Shown here piece after piece: positions 39,275 through 48,936 of a stretch of 64,000 bases of DNA. The translations under genes and the position numbers were made by a program. The DNA lies in contig NZ_CP047189.1 in the NCBI RefSeq assembly GCF_030440575.1, positions 2,294,001 through 2,358,000 of the forward strand, read 5' to 3'. The notes under the pieces are model-generated. The model had not been told where the DNA came from and did no database searches. It worked only from the letters and a program-made list of their open reading frames with translations. This DNA comes from Corynebacterium ciconiae DSM 44920 (GTDB lineage: Bacteria; Actinomycetota; Actinomycetes; Mycobacteriales; Mycobacteriaceae). Numbering within the stretch: position 1 is the stretch's first letter; every line of letters begins with the position of its first letter.

Positions 39275-40666
39275 TTACTCAGTGCCATCCTTCCGCCTGC
39301 TGCCTTCATCGCGCGCACCCTGCTGTGGGGACGCGCTACTACTTCCCACATGATCCATCACACTGTCCTGCCGCACAGCCGGATGCTGCTCGACACCGCG
39401 GCGCCCACGTCCCCCTCCACGCGGGCGGCGGGGGAGCTTTGGGCGCTTGGGCGCTGCAACCGTTGTATCGGCGGGAAGCGCTGGAGCCTCAGACGTCAGC
39501 GGCTCACCCTCTCCGCTATCCCGGGCATCGAAGACGGGAAGCTCGAGGGTGAACGTCGACCCAATGTTCGGCTGAGACCACAGTTTAATCGATCCCCCGT
39601 GATTTGCGGTGACATGTTTAACAATCGCTAGCCCCAAACCGGTGCCTCCGGTTTGGCGCGAACGGGCCTTATCCACGCGGAAGAAACGCTCAAATACGCG
39701 CTGCTGATCCTCTTCCGAAATGCCGATACCGCGATCGGTCACCCGCACCTGCACGGTGCGCTCCCCACCGGGAGAGTGCACCACCTTCTGCGAGATCGTC
39801 ACAGGAGTGGACTCTGGGGAGTAATTAATGGCATTCACAATGAGATTGGTGATGGCGGTAATCAGCAGGGTGCTATCTCCCCGCACCTGCACGCCCGAGG
39901 GCATATCCCGCATGATCTCGATGCCGGCGGCATCCGCCGCCAGCTTGTTACGACGCACCGCCTCATCGATCACCTCATCCACCGATACCGGCTTCATATC
40001 GGGCAACTTTTCTGCGCCCTGCAGCTTCGACAGCGCAATGAGCTCATTAATAAGCGAGGACATGCGGTGTGCCTCGTTGAGCAGACGCTCGCCGAAGTGC
40101 AGCACCGACTCAGGATCATCCGCGGAGTTGAGCAGCACCTCCGCCAGCAGCGCCATCCCACCCACTGGGGTTTTTAGCTCGTGGCTCACATTGGCCACGA
40201 AGTCGCGGCGCGCCGATTCCATGCGCACATGCTCCGACTCGTCGGTGGAATAGACCACCACGAAACGCTCATCCGTGAGAGTCAAGGGCGCCACCGTGGC
40301 ATCCACCGCGGAGACTCGGCTGGCGAGCCGGCGGGGCAGCTCGAGGGAGACTACCCGGGCGTCTTGGTCGGCGAAGACCTCGAGCGCCGATGCCCAGATC
40401 TGGGTGTTGACCGTGTGCTCATGAATAATGCCCATCTCGTGGGCAGGCACATTGGACAGCACCACCGAGCCACTGCGATCAATCACCGCCACCCCTGTCG
40501 GCGATCCCTGCACGGTTAAGTGCAGCACCTGCGAGATCGTGGTGATGCGATTATCAGTGATCGTGTCGGCCTCGCGGCGGCGCTGCGCCCAGCGGCGCAA
40601 GAAACGAGCAAGCGGCATCATCACGAGAGCCCCGATGACTCCCACGATGATTCCGACAATAAACAT
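39275..40666 (-). CDS. senX3: Sensor histidine kinase SenX3
   Basis: Membrane sensor kinase, partner of RegX3. The 463 residues have one clear N-terminal membrane span (~2-20), a PAS-like domain (~40-145), the phospho-acceptor His162 in VSHELKTPVGG, and an ATPase domain with NLIVNAINYSPE, DRGIGIS and GGTGLGLAIVKH. A ~70-residue Arg/Pro-rich tail follows. The start chosen (MFIVGIIVG) has GAGAAGG close upstream; sequence further upstream in frame is not protein-like. The polar tail (LPRRPRGGGRGRRG) is an unusual addition. Confidence 0.93.
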   Translation of the reverse strand: MFIVGIIVGVIGALVMMPLARFLRRWAQRRREADTITDNRITTISQVLHLTVQGSPTGVAVIDRSGSVVLSNVPAHEMGIIHEHTVNTQIWASALEVFADQDARVVSLELPRRLASRVSAVDATVAPLTLTDERFVVVYSTDESEHVRMESARRDFVANVSHELKTPVGGMALLAEVLLNSADDPESVLHFGERLLNEAHRMSSLINELIALSKLQGAEKLPDMKPVSVDEVIDEAVRRNKLAADAAGIEIMRDMPSGVQVRGDSTLLITAITNLIVNAINYSPESTPVTISQKVVHSPGGERTVQVRVTDRGIGISEEDQQRVFERFFRVDKARSRQTGGTGLGLAIVKHVTANHGGSIKLWSQPNIGSTFTLELPVFDARDSGEGEPLTSEAPALPADTTVAAPKRPKLPRRPRGGGRGRRGVEQHPAVRQDSVMDHVGSSSASPQQGARDEGSRRKDGTE

Positions 40667-41045
40667 GCGTTGGCCTTCTCTCACCCCACACGCGAAGAGT
40701 GTGGGCTCATGCGACACTCCACGCGACCGCGCAGGCACTCTCGGCCGCCACCGTCGCGCAATGTCTCCTAGACGCTGGTCTTGTGTCCCACCCAAGCACA
40801 GTTTGGGGGCCGCCGCTATGCGAGCAGCAACCACTACCGCGATGCGGGGGCAGCGGGCATGGTACGCCACGCCAAAGCCCGCAGTGCGCGCTCAGCCACC
40901 TCGGGCTTTGACACTGCGGGCTTGGGCACTACGGGCTTGATCCTAGATTGCACTCACCATTCACCCTATGCGGCGTCCGCCCCGAGGACCTGGCCGTGGG
41001 GGCAGACAGCAGCGGGGCGACGGATAAGGCTCTCTAGCGTGGGGG
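40667..41045. other. 379-bp intergenic region between gpmA and senX3
   Basis: Non-coding. It contains the senX3-regX3 promoter region near 40667-40780 and the 12-bp inverted repeat (40875-40923) that may end gpmA transcription. The short repeat CGGGCTTG occurs twice near 40917-40940. No gene was recognised. Confidence 0.5.
40875..40923. repeat. 12-bp perfect inverted repeat downstream of gpmA
   Basis: AAGCCCGCAGTG (40875-40886) and CACTGCGGGCTT (40912-40923), with an alternative AAAGCCC/GGGCTTT pairing inside. A possible gpmA terminator, though it sits ~120 bp past the stop. Confidence 0.5.
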
Positions 41046-41789
41046 TTACTTACCACCCTGGGCGGCCACGGCGGCGGCTCCGGCGGCAGCAGCCTCCGGG
41101 TCCAGATAGGTGCCGCCGGGATTGAGCACCGTGCCGTCGGCGTCGAGCTCGTAAACGAGCGGGATGCCGGTGGGGATGTTCAGCCCAGCGATCTCCTCAT
41201 CGGAGATGTTGTCCAGGTGCTTGACCAGCGCGCGCAGGGAGTTGCCGTGCGCGGCGAGCATCACGGTCTTGCCTTCCTTGGCCTTCGGCAGGATCTCTTC
41301 CTCGAAGTAGGGAACGAAACGCTCCACAACATCCTTCAGGCACTCAGTCTTCGGCACTGCGGGCAGATCGGCATAGCGCGGATCCCCAGCCTGGGAGTAC
41401 TCGGAATCATCATCCAGCTCCGGCGGCGGGGTGTCATAAGAACGACGCCACGCCATGAACTGTTCATCGCCGTACTTATCCTTGGTCTCTGCCTTGTTCA
41501 GACCCTGCAGTGCACCGTAGTGGCGCTCGTTCAGGCGCCAGTCACGGATCACGGGAATCCAGTGGCGGTCAGCAGCATTGAGAGCGATGTTGGCGGTGTT
41601 GATCGCGCGACGCAGCAAAGAGGTGTAGAGCAGATCAGGCAGGACACCCTGCTCCTTGAGCAGCTGCCCACCGCGCTGCGCCTCCTCGCGACCCTTGTCG
41701 GTGAGGTTGACATCCATCCAGCCGGTGAACTGGTTGGAGGCGTTCCATTCACTCTGGCCGTGGCGGAGAAGAATTAGCTTTCCAGTCAT
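41046..41789 (-). CDS. gpmA: 2,3-bisphosphoglycerate-dependent phosphoglycerate mutase
   Basis: Interconverts 3- and 2-phosphoglycerate in glycolysis. The 247 residues carry the phospho-histidine motif [36 protein letters not shown] and [13 protein letters not shown] with the second catalytic His. The C-terminus is Ala/Gly-rich. The ATG giving MTGKLILL is chosen because GGTGAG precedes it; an ATG three codons upstream is possible. In corynebacteria gpmA lies beside senX3-regX3 and mshA, as here. Confidence 0.96.
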   Translation of the reverse strand: MTGKLILLRHGQSEWNASNQFTGWMDVNLTDKGREEAQRGGQLLKEQGVLPDLLYTSLLRRAINTANIALNAADRHWIPVIRDWRLNERHYGALQGLNKAETKDKYGDEQFMAWRRSYDTPPPELDDDSEYSQAGDPRYADLPAVPKTECLKDVVERFVPYFEEEILPKAKEGKTVMLAAHGNSLRALVKHLDNISDEEIAGLNIPTGIPLVYELDADGTVLNPGGTYLDPEAAAAGAAAVAAQGGK

Positions 41790-41905
41790 GCTCACCATTG
41801 TGCCACGCTGAGGAGATCATCGCCGTGTGCTCCAGCTATTGAGTGCCCCACATTCACACACCCTGCTGTGGGCTCTTGCCGCCCCACCGGAAACTAGGGC
41901 AGCTG

Positions 41906-43168
41906 CTAGCCGTGCGCCTTGCGCGGGGCGCACTGATCCACCGGGGAGTTCAAAGCCTCCGAGTACACGGTCAGCAGCCGCTCCGCCGAGGCCGCCCACG
42001 AGAAGTTCAGGGCATGCTCGCGAGCGTTTTCTCCCATCTGGATGCGGGTGACATCGTCGGTGACCATGGTGCTCAGCGCCTCTGCCCACTCCTCGATTTC
42101 GTGACTGTCAGTGAGCAGGCCCGTCTCGCCGTGGCGCACCGCAATAGGCAGCCCGCCGACGCGCGCCGCCACCACCGGCGTGCCCGTGGCCTGGGCCTCC
42201 ATAGCCACCAGCCCGAAGGATTCGTTATAGCTCGGCACGGCCACCACATCGGCGGCTTGGAACACCGTGGCCAGTTCCGAGGGCGGACGCGGCTCAAGGA
42301 AACGCACCACGCGGCCAATCCCGAGGCTATCGGCCATGCGGTAGTACTCCTCGCCAGTGGCATTAGGCCCGGAGGCGCCACCGCACACCACAACACGCAC
42401 ATTGAGTTCGGGTTCCTGCTCGAGCATGCGCGCTACTGCCTGCAACAGAATATGGGGGCCTTTGAAACGCTGAAGCCTGCCGACAAATGCAATCACTTTG
42501 GCATTGAACGGCAATCCCAATTCACGCCGTGCCCGCTCGGTGGCGCGATCATTACCGGGGGTGAACAAATCGGTATTGGCCCCCGGATAGACAATCTCAA
42601 TTTTCCCGCGCTCGGCATCATAAAAGGAGACTAGATTGTCCTCTTCTTCGAGGGTATTGACCACGAGCCTGTCGGCATTATCCACAATTTGTTGCTCACA
42701 AATGCGGCGCGCCTCGGATTCCTCGGTGTCATCGGCGGTGCGGTGGGCGTTTTTCACCGCCGCGAGGGTGTGCGCGGTGTGCACCAGCGGCACTTCCCAC
42801 AGATCCCGCAGCAGCCAGCCGACCTGGCCGGAGAGCCAATAGTGCGAATGGATGAGGTCATAGGAGAGTTTGTGGCAGCGCACAAACGCCAACATGCCGC
42901 CGGCGAAGGCCGCCAATTGGGTGGGTAGCTGCTCCTTAGCCAAGCCATCGTAGGGGCCGGCGACAATATTGATCACCCTAATCCGTGGCCCCACCTCCAC
43001 AATTTCCCCTTGGCTCGGGCGGTGGGCCCGAGTGAATATATCGATCTCCATGCCTTGATCCGCCAGCGCTTGGGCCGTGGCCATGACATAGACGTTCATG
43101 CCGCCGGCATCGCCCTGCCCTGGCTGCTGCAATGGGGAGGTATGCATGGAAATCATCGCGATACGCAT
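41906..43168 (-). CDS. mshA: D-inositol-3-phosphate glycosyltransferase (mycothiol synthesis)
   Basis: First step of mycothiol synthesis: transfers GlcNAc from UDP-GlcNAc to 1L-inositol-1-phosphate. The 420 residues show the GT-B/GT4 layout: an N-terminal acceptor domain beginning [26 protein letters not shown] with the conserved GGMNVY, then a nucleotide-sugar domain with [15 protein letters not shown] and the E-x7-E-type motif [21 protein letters not shown]. Single gene, divergent from fadD. Its product supports the formaldehyde pathway at 23-25 kb. Confidence 0.96.
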   Translation of the reverse strand: MRIAMISMHTSPLQQPGQGDAGGMNVYVMATAQALADQGMEIDIFTRAHRPSQGEIVEVGPRIRVINIVAGPYDGLAKEQLPTQLAAFAGGMLAFVRCHKLSYDLIHSHYWLSGQVGWLLRDLWEVPLVHTAHTLAAVKNAHRTADDTEESEARRICEQQIVDNADRLVVNTLEEEDNLVSFYDAERGKIEIVYPGANTDLFTPGNDRATERARRELGLPFNAKVIAFVGRLQRFKGPHILLQAVARMLEQEPELNVRVVVCGGASGPNATGEEYYRMADSLGIGRVVRFLEPRPPSELATVFQAADVVAVPSYNESFGLVAMEAQATGTPVVAARVGGLPIAVRHGETGLLTDSHEIEEWAEALSTMVTDDVTRIQMGENAREHALNFSWAASAERLLTVYSEALNSPVDQCAPRKAHG

Positions 43169-43363
43169 AAGTGTTTATTCTAGATCTCTTCCGCGCGCTC
43201 AGGGCACTTATCGACGCCACCCTCGCTCCCCTTCCCCACCCTGCCGCGCCACGAACGACACCACCGATGAGCGTGAAAGGTGCGGCCCGGCGCGGCCCCC
43301 AGTTAAGATTCAGATAAGAACACACGGTGCCCCCTCCCACACTAAACATGAGGGATTCATCGT

Positions 43364-43369
43364 TATACT
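43364..43369 (+). promoter_or_regulatory. Probable -10 element of fadD
   Basis: TATACT, about 90 bp upstream of the fadD ATG, inside the 291-bp gap from mshA. No good -35 hexamer was seen, which is normal for corynebacterial promoters. Confidence 0.5.
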
Positions 43370-43459
43370 GTTGGCAACCTGACCTCGATACGCCCAGAAG
43401 AGACGTCCGAATCTCTCACTTCGACGCCACGCTGATCGAAAGGCGAGCTCATCTCCACC

Positions 43460-45196
43460 ATGACCGACCACACCACCACCCCGGAACCCGGTTCGAAGCC
43501 GTGGCTGAAGTACTACGCCGAGTGGACTCCCCACACTTTGGACTATGGCGAGACCACCCTGCTGGATCTGTATGACAACAATCTGCAGATCAACGGCGGC
43601 CGCCCAGCCACCTACTTCTTCGGTAAGTCCCTGACCTTTAGCGAGTTCGACACCCAGGTGCGTGCCTGTGCCGCCGGCCTGCGGGCACTGGGTGTGCGCA
43701 AGGGCGACTGTGTTGCCATCATGCTGCCGAACTGCCCGCAGCACCTCATCGCGTTCTATGCGGTTCTCAAGCTCGGAGCCACCGTCGTGGAGCACAACCC
43801 TCTCTACACCTCCCACGAGCTGGAGCCGCCCTTCGCTGATCACGGCGCCCATGTGGCGATCTGCTGGGATAAGGCCGCCAGCGTGCTGGAGTCGCTGCGC
43901 GGCTCTACCTCGCTGGAAACGATCGTGTCGGTGAACATGATCAATGCGATGCCGCTGGTCAAGCGCATGGCCCTGCGCGTGCCGCTGCCGTCGATCCGCA
44001 AAACCCGCAAGCAGCTTTCCGCCCCCGCCCGCAATTCGATTCCGTGGGAAACCCTGCTGGATCCGGTGATCGGTGGCGATGGCGCAGAGCTCGAGTCCTG
44101 CCCCGATGTCACGCCCGAGACTGTGGCACTCATTCTCTACACCTCGGGCACCACCGGTCGGCCGAAGGGCGCGCAGCTCACTCACGGCAACCTCTTCGCT
44201 AACCTGCTCATGGGCAAGTCGTGGGTGGAGGGCCTCGGTGAGCACGAGGAGCGCATGCTTGCCGCACTGCCGATGTTCCACGCCTATGGCATGACGATGG
44301 TGGCCACGCTCGCGTTCTTCGTGGGCGCGCAGGTGCTGCTGCTGCCGTCACCTGATCTAAAGTTGATTATGGATGTGGTGAAGAAAAAGAAGCCCACCTG
44401 GCTGCCGGGCGTTCCCACCCTCTACGAGCGGATTGTGGAGGCTTCGCAGGAAACCGGCATCGATATCAGCTGTTTCCGCAATGCCTTCTCTGGCGCGTCC
44501 ACTCTGCCAGTATCTGTGGTGCAGGCCTGGGAGGAATACACTAACGGCCGCCTCGTGGAGGGCTATGGTCTCACCGAGTGCTCCCCGATTCTCATTGGTA
44601 ACCCGATGACGAGCGATCGCCGCCCCGGCTATGTGGGGGTTCCCTTCCCCGACACCGAGATCCGCATCGCCAACCCAGAGAATCTGGACGAAACCCAGCC
44701 TTATGGCGTGGAGGGCGAGGTGCTCGCCCGCGGCCCCCAGATTTTCGCTGGGTATTTGAACAACAAAGAAGCCACCGAGGCTGCCTTCCACAATGGCTGG
44801 TTCCGCACCGGTGACGTGGGATTCATGGACGAGGACGGCTTCGTGAAGCTGGTCTCTCGCCTGAAGGAAATGATCATCACCGGCGGATTCAATGTCTATC
44901 CCGCCGAGGTAGAGGATGTGCTGCAGGGTCACTCGGATGTCACCGACTGCGCCGTGGTGGGTATGCCCCGCGGCGATGGATCGGAAAATGTGACCGCCGC
45001 AATCACCTTGGCCGAGGGCGCCACCTTGGACCCTGACTCCCTCAAGGCGTTCTGCCGCAAGAACCTCACCCGCTACAAGGTGCCGCGCGTGTTCTACCAC
45101 TTCGAGGAGCTCCCCCGCGACCAGCTGGGCAAGATCCGGCGCCGCGATGTGCAGCAGCTGCTGGTGGAGCGCTACGGCAGCGAAAACGAGTTCTAG
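43460..45196 (+). CDS. fadD: Long-chain fatty-acid-CoA ligase
   Basis: ATP-dependent acyl-CoA synthetase, 578 residues. Seen: the AMP-binding P-loop LILYTSGTTGRPKGAQLTHGN, the adenylate motif VEGYGLTECSP, the hinge region WFRTGDVGFMDEDGFVKLVSRLKEMIITGG, and C-terminal catalytic Lys in QLGKIRRRD. No signal peptide. Followed by two hairpins. The fatty-acid chain length preference cannot be read from sequence. Monocistronic. Confidence 0.92.
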   Translation: MTDHTTTPEPGSKPWLKYYAEWTPHTLDYGETTLLDLYDNNLQINGGRPATYFFGKSLTFSEFDTQVRACAAGLRALGVRKGDCVAIMLPNCPQHLIAFYAVLKLGATVVEHNPLYTSHELEPPFADHGAHVAICWDKAASVLESLRGSTSLETIVSVNMINAMPLVKRMALRVPLPSIRKTRKQLSAPARNSIPWETLLDPVIGGDGAELESCPDVTPETVALILYTSGTTGRPKGAQLTHGNLFANLLMGKSWVEGLGEHEERMLAALPMFHAYGMTMVATLAFFVGAQVLLLPSPDLKLIMDVVKKKKPTWLPGVPTLYERIVEASQETGIDISCFRNAFSGASTLPVSVVQAWEEYTNGRLVEGYGLTECSPILIGNPMTSDRRPGYVGVPFPDTEIRIANPENLDETQPYGVEGEVLARGPQIFAGYLNNKEATEAAFHNGWFRTGDVGFMDEDGFVKLVSRLKEMIITGGFNVYPAEVEDVLQGHSDVTDCAVVGMPRGDGSENVTAAITLAEGATLDPDSLKAFCRKNLTRYKVPRVFYHFEELPRDQLGKIRRRDVQQLLVERYGSENEF

Positions 45197-45207
45197 CTTC
45201 CCCTCAA

Positions 45208-45227
45208 GGCGCAGCCCCAGCTGCGCC
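45208..45227 (+). terminator. First fadD terminator hairpin
   Basis: GGCGCAGC-CCCA-GCTGCGCC, perfect 8-bp stem, 11 bp after the stop. Confidence 0.65.
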
Positions 45228-45235
45228 CTACCCCT

Positions 45236-45264
45236 AGCCCCGCGCACTTGCTTGCCGCGGGGCT
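45236..45264 (+). terminator. Second fadD terminator with U-rich tail
   Basis: AGCCCCGCG pairs with CGCGGGGCT, followed by TTCTTCC. Intrinsic terminator on the plus strand. Confidence 0.8.
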
Positions 45265-45288
45265 TTCTTCCTGCCTTGTGTGCCTCGG

Positions 45289-46074
45289 CTACTTGCGCAC
45301 GAGGTGCACCACGGCGTTATCGCCACCGCGGCACGTGAAGCCGTCGGACTTCTGCGGCACGCACTTCATGGTGTATGTCGTGTGCGTGACCGGCGATGTC
45401 GCCTTAATCGTGAGAACGTCCGTGGCGTGTGCATGAGAGCGCATCTGCTTGGCTACCTCGGCGGCGAAAGGTTCGCTGGTAACAGAGCTGCCCGTGTAAA
45501 AGTCGAAGGTCCCAGTGGAACCGGCAAGGGTGCCATTGGGGCGGAAATGGTCCCGCGGCTGAGGAGCCCGGGACGATGTGCTCGTGGAGGAAGAACTCGA
45601 AGTGGACGACCCGGAGGGAGTCTCTTCTTCCGTGATCGTCTCGATCACAGTCTCTACTGCCTCTTCCTCAGCGCCGGTGGCAGCTGCCTCCGAGGGATCC
45701 TCCTGTTCACTGCCACCGCTAAAAACTTGTCCGAGAACCACCGCTGCACCAAGCACGCATGCGCACAGCACCACCACGCCCGCGATCACAACGGGAGTCT
45801 TGTTCCCTTTACCCTCCTGCGGCTGTTGTGGCTGCTGCGGCGGTGGGGACTGGGGCGGATGCGGCTGCTGCGGCGGTCCGTAGTGACTGGGCGGGCCATA
45901 ACCGCCCGCTGCTGCGCCCGCACCGGCTGGGGCGGCAAAATCCGCGTCCGGCGAGTAGTTCTGCTGCACCGGCCGCATCACCTGGGTGGGCGGATCAGTG
46001 TGCTCATGGCTCGCCTGCTCCTGCGGATCGCGGAAACGGCGGAACTGTTCGCCGGAATTGCCGGTGTTGCTCAT
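45289..46074 (-). CDS. Membrane-anchored protein with Pro/Gln-rich cytoplasmic tail
   Basis: A 261-residue hypothetical. Residues ~1-95 are Pro/Gln/Gly-rich and cytoplasmic. One membrane span at ~97-117 (PVVIAGVVVLCACVLGAAVVLG) follows. The external part has a Ser/Thr-rich spacer (SGSSTSSSSSTSTSS) and a ~75-residue compact C-terminal domain with two Cys (YTMKCVPQ, GFTCRGG), probably a disulfide. This tail-span-stalk-domain plan is common in corynebacterial envelope proteins. Function unknown. It lies upstream of nothing in an operon and downstream of murB's terminator. Confidence 0.75.
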   Translation of the reverse strand: MSNTGNSGEQFRRFRDPQEQASHEHTDPPTQVMRPVQQNYSPDADFAAPAGAGAAAGGYGPPSHYGPPQQPHPPQSPPPQQPQQPQEGKGNKTPVVIAGVVVLCACVLGAAVVLGQVFSGGSEQEDPSEAAATGAEEEAVETVIETITEEETPSGSSTSSSSSTSTSSRAPQPRDHFRPNGTLAGSTGTFDFYTGSSVTSEPFAAEVAKQMRSHAHATDVLTIKATSPVTHTTYTMKCVPQKSDGFTCRGGDNAVVHLVRK

Positions 46075-46149
46075 CGAAGATCACTCACTTCCCTATCGCG
46101 GCCATAACGCCACGCCGTAGCATCGTGCGGTGTTTTCGCCATTCTAAGG

Positions 46150-46175
46150 TTTCACCCCGACACGAGGGGGTGAAA
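46150..46175 (-). terminator. murB terminator
   Basis: TTTCACCCC-N8-GGGGTGAAA, perfect 9-bp stem directly adjoining the murB stop codon. Confidence 0.8.
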
Positions 46176-47324
46176 TCACACGTCGTCGATGCCCACACCC
46201 ACCCAAATGGGCTCTGGTTCCAATGTCACGCCGAGGCGCTCGCGCACCCCGTCGCGCACCTCGCGGGCCAATGCCACCAGCTCTGCCGAGGTGGCGGACC
46301 CGCGGTTGGTCAGCGCAAGAGTGTGCTTAGTGGACAGCCGGGCGGGGGCGTCTGGCCCCGGGTGGCCGCGGTGGAACCCGGCGCGCTCGATCAGCCAAGC
46401 GGCGGAGAGTTTGGCTCGGCCTTCACCGCTGGCAAACACGGGCATCTGGGCTGCCTCTTCGTCGCCCACCAGCGCCGCCACGTTGGCGCGCACGGTGTCC
46501 ACATCGGCGGAATCGATAATGGGGTTAGTAAAGAAGGACCCGGCTGAGTAGGTGTCGGGGTCGGCGTCGTCAAGCACCATGCCCTTGCCCCGCCGCAGCG
46601 CCAGCACTGCCGTGCGCACCTCAGCGACCGGCCGGCGCGGGGTGTCTTCCTCTTCCGCTACTCCGAGCTCGCGGGCGAGTTGGCCGAAGCGCAGCGGGGC
46701 GGATAGGCCGTCGGTGCTCAGGCGCATTTCCACGTCCAACACCAGCCCGCGCTGGGTGAACTTCAGGTTGGAGTAGCGATAGGACAGCTCGAGGGCGCTG
46801 GCCTCGACCCATTCCACCGTGTCGCTGTGCCGATCGTAGAGGCGCACCCGAGTGAGCACATCGGCGATCTCTGCGCCGTAGGCCCCCACGTTTTGCACGG
46901 GGGTGGCCCCGGCCGAGCCGGGAATGCCGGAGAGACACTCAATTCCGCCGAGACCAGCCTCTACGCTGGCCGCCACCACATCGTCCCACACCGCGCCGGC
47001 CTCGGCACGCACGATGCCGCTGTCTGCGTCTACGCGCACTTCGTCGAAGTCCATGACCACAGCCACCAGTTCAAGGGGGCCGTCCGCCACCACGAGGTTG
47101 GAGCCGCCACCGATGGCTAGTACGGGCACCTGGGCGGCGTCGCATAGCCGCAGGGCCTGCACTGCCGCCTCGGGGGTGGAGGCCACGGCAGTGAGGCGAG
47201 GCTGCCCGCCAAGGCGCAGCGTGGTGAGATCCGCCAATGCTATATCTTGGAGCGAAAGGCCCTCACACGCAGCAAGTTTCGATGCCAACTGGGAGTAATT
47301 AGGGGTGATAGTCGAGTCACTCAC
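46176..47324 (-). CDS. murB: UDP-N-acetylenolpyruvoylglucosamine reductase
   Basis: FAD enzyme that makes UDP-MurNAc for peptidoglycan. The 382 residues contain the FAD motif AIGGGSNLVV, the substrate-loop IPGSAGATPVQNVGAYG, and the catalytic Ser region YSAGSFFTNPI. The start chosen is the GTG that gives MSDSTITPNYS: it fits the length of MurB and leaves the divergent DUF2505 gene free. The frame stays open upstream for 200+ codons but overlaps two opposite genes. The gap to the DUF2505 start is only 24 bp. Confidence 0.95.
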   Translation of the reverse strand: MSDSTITPNYSQLASKLAACEGLSLQDIALADLTTLRLGGQPRLTAVASTPEAAVQALRLCDAAQVPVLAIGGGSNLVVADGPLELVAVVMDFDEVRVDADSGIVRAEAGAVWDDVVAASVEAGLGGIECLSGIPGSAGATPVQNVGAYGAEIADVLTRVRLYDRHSDTVEWVEASALELSYRYSNLKFTQRGLVLDVEMRLSTDGLSAPLRFGQLARELGVAEEEDTPRRPVAEVRTAVLALRRGKGMVLDDADPDTYSAGSFFTNPIIDSADVDTVRANVAALVGDEEAAQMPVFASGEGRAKLSAAWLIERAGFHRGHPGPDAPARLSTKHTLALTNRGSATSAELVALAREVRDGVRERLGVTLEPEPIWVGVGIDDV

Positions 47325-47348
47325 CCCTCTAACGGTAGTCTTAAGTCC

Positions 47349-47852
47349 ATGGCTACTCGTACAACTACCACCGTGACCATTAATTTCCCACCCGCAGATG
47401 TCTACGCTGCGTTTGCGGATAAGGCGTATTGGGATCACAACACCGCCACTCTGTCCCCCGAGCCGGGCGAGGTGCACGAGTTCACTGCCGACGATAACGG
47501 CGCCAAGGCCGTGCTCTACGAGGTGATGCCCACCGATATGCTGCCGGAGGCTGTGAGCGCCATGATCAGCCAGGCACTCAAGATCAAGCGCGTAGTCACC
47601 TACAAGGCTCTCGAGGGCACCTCTACCGAGGGTTCCTACACCGCGGATGTTAAGGGCGCTCCGGTGGACTTTGAGGGCGAGATCGCCGTCAGTGGCGATG
47701 ATTCCTCCACCACCCTGACCTACAACAACGTCATTACCGTGGACATCCCCTTCATGGGGCCTGCTATCGAGCCCAAGGTGGCTGACGCCGTGGGTGAGCT
47801 GCTCGCCAACGAGGCGAAGCTCACCGAAGAGTGGATCTCCTCGCACTCCTAA
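47349..47852 (+). CDS. DUF2505 protein (SRPBCC-like)
   Basis: A 167-residue protein of the actinobacterial DUF2505 family, which has a START/SRPBCC-like lipid-binding fold. Seen: the opening RTTTTVTINFPPADVYAAFADKAYW, a central beta stretch and the closing helix VADAVGELLANEAKLTEEWI. No catalytic motif or signal peptide. Divergent from murB. Ligand unknown. Confidence 0.85.
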   Translation: MATRTTTTVTINFPPADVYAAFADKAYWDHNTATLSPEPGEVHEFTADDNGAKAVLYEVMPTDMLPEAVSAMISQALKIKRVVTYKALEGTSTEGSYTADVKGAPVDFEGEIAVSGDDSSTTLTYNNVITVDIPFMGPAIEPKVADAVGELLANEAKLTEEWISSHS

Positions 47853-47903
47853 ACTGCACAGAATGCTCCGAGACGCCGTGCGCGCAGAGCGCTGAGACAC
47901 ATC

Positions 47904-48734
47904 ATGGCTGACCACGCGCACAATCTCGCATTCGCCTCCCATGCCCTTCACCGCCCCACCACCGGGCCGGTGGGCGTGGTCACGCGAGGCACCACTGGAC
48001 ATAATCGCCTGCGCAAACTCGATCGCTGGATGCACTACCAGCCCGAGGTGCGCAGGCTTGTGCGTTCCGCGGAGTCTCCCCTAGCTATCGATCTCGGCTA
48101 CGGGGCATCTTTTACCACCACCTGCGAGTGGGCCCGCTGGCTGCGCCGCACCCGTCCAGATATTGAGGTGGTGGGCCTCGAGATCGAGCCCTCGCGGGTG
48201 CTGCCCCCGCGAGACGGAGTGCGTTTCGAGCTCGGAGGCTTCGAGCTTGCCGGCTACCGCCCACACCTCGTGCGTGCCTTTAACGTGCTGCGCCAATACG
48301 ATGCCGGCCATGTTCTCGACGTGTGGCAGGCGGTGGGCGACAGGCTCGCCCCCGGCGGGTTCTTCGTGGAGGGGACCTGCGATGAACTGGGACGGCGCAG
48401 CTGCTGGGTACTGCTCGATCGCCACGGCCCCCGCACCCTCACCCTGGCATGGGATCCGCACCACACAGATAGGCCCTCGGAGGTGGCGGAGCGACTACCG
48501 AAGATCCTCATTCACCGCAATGTGAGCGGCGAGCCCATCCATGAGTTCCTGCGCGCCGCCGATGCCGCTTGGGAGCAGGCTGCTGGGTGGTCCAGCTTTG
48601 GCCCGCGCATCCGCTGGCGCCACGCATTGGACACCCTCGCCCGCCAGTATCCCCTGCACGGGTGGCGGCGCGGAGTAAGAGACAACCTCGTTACCGTGGA
48701 CTTCGCCGCCGTGGCGCCGCGTTCGCTGGGATAG
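47904..48734 (+). CDS. Class I SAM-dependent methyltransferase-like protein
   Basis: A 276-residue protein with a Rossmann methyltransferase core: motif I AIDLGYGASFTTTCEWARWL (with D-x-G-x-G), an acidic strand end VVGLEIEPSRV, and a post-I segment RAFNVLRQYDAG followed by LAPGGFFVEGTCDE. The C-terminal third is specific to actinobacterial homologues. Substrate unknown. Separated by 51 bp from the DUF2505 gene and likely co-transcribed. Confidence 0.75.
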   Translation: MADHAHNLAFASHALHRPTTGPVGVVTRGTTGHNRLRKLDRWMHYQPEVRRLVRSAESPLAIDLGYGASFTTTCEWARWLRRTRPDIEVVGLEIEPSRVLPPRDGVRFELGGFELAGYRPHLVRAFNVLRQYDAGHVLDVWQAVGDRLAPGGFFVEGTCDELGRRSCWVLLDRHGPRTLTLAWDPHHTDRPSEVAERLPKILIHRNVSGEPIHEFLRAADAAWEQAAGWSSFGPRIRWRHALDTLARQYPLHGWRRGVRDNLVTVDFAAVAPRSLG

Positions 48735-48936
48735 CCCGCTGCGCTAGCTCGCGGCTGTGGCTCGCTGCGCCAGCCCGCCGCCTGCTGGGCGAGATAAAGT
48801 CGCTCACCGAGCGTGTTAGAGCCGCCCGATGCCGCCCGGCGCCAGCCCGATCCGGGCGTGGGGCTAGTTGCCCGCGCTTGTTTTTTCGACCACACTGATA
48901 CAGGTGTCTGCTTCTTCTGGGTCCAAGAACTCCCCT

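Noticed and set aside
40667..40870. Upstream extension of senX3
   Set aside because: The extra residues are Arg/Cys-rich with no domain, and the chosen ATG has a good ribosome site and begins the membrane span.
47325..48035. Long N-terminal extension of murB
   Set aside because: It would overlap the DUF2505 and methyltransferase genes on the other strand and makes MurB far too long. The GTG at 47324 fits the family.
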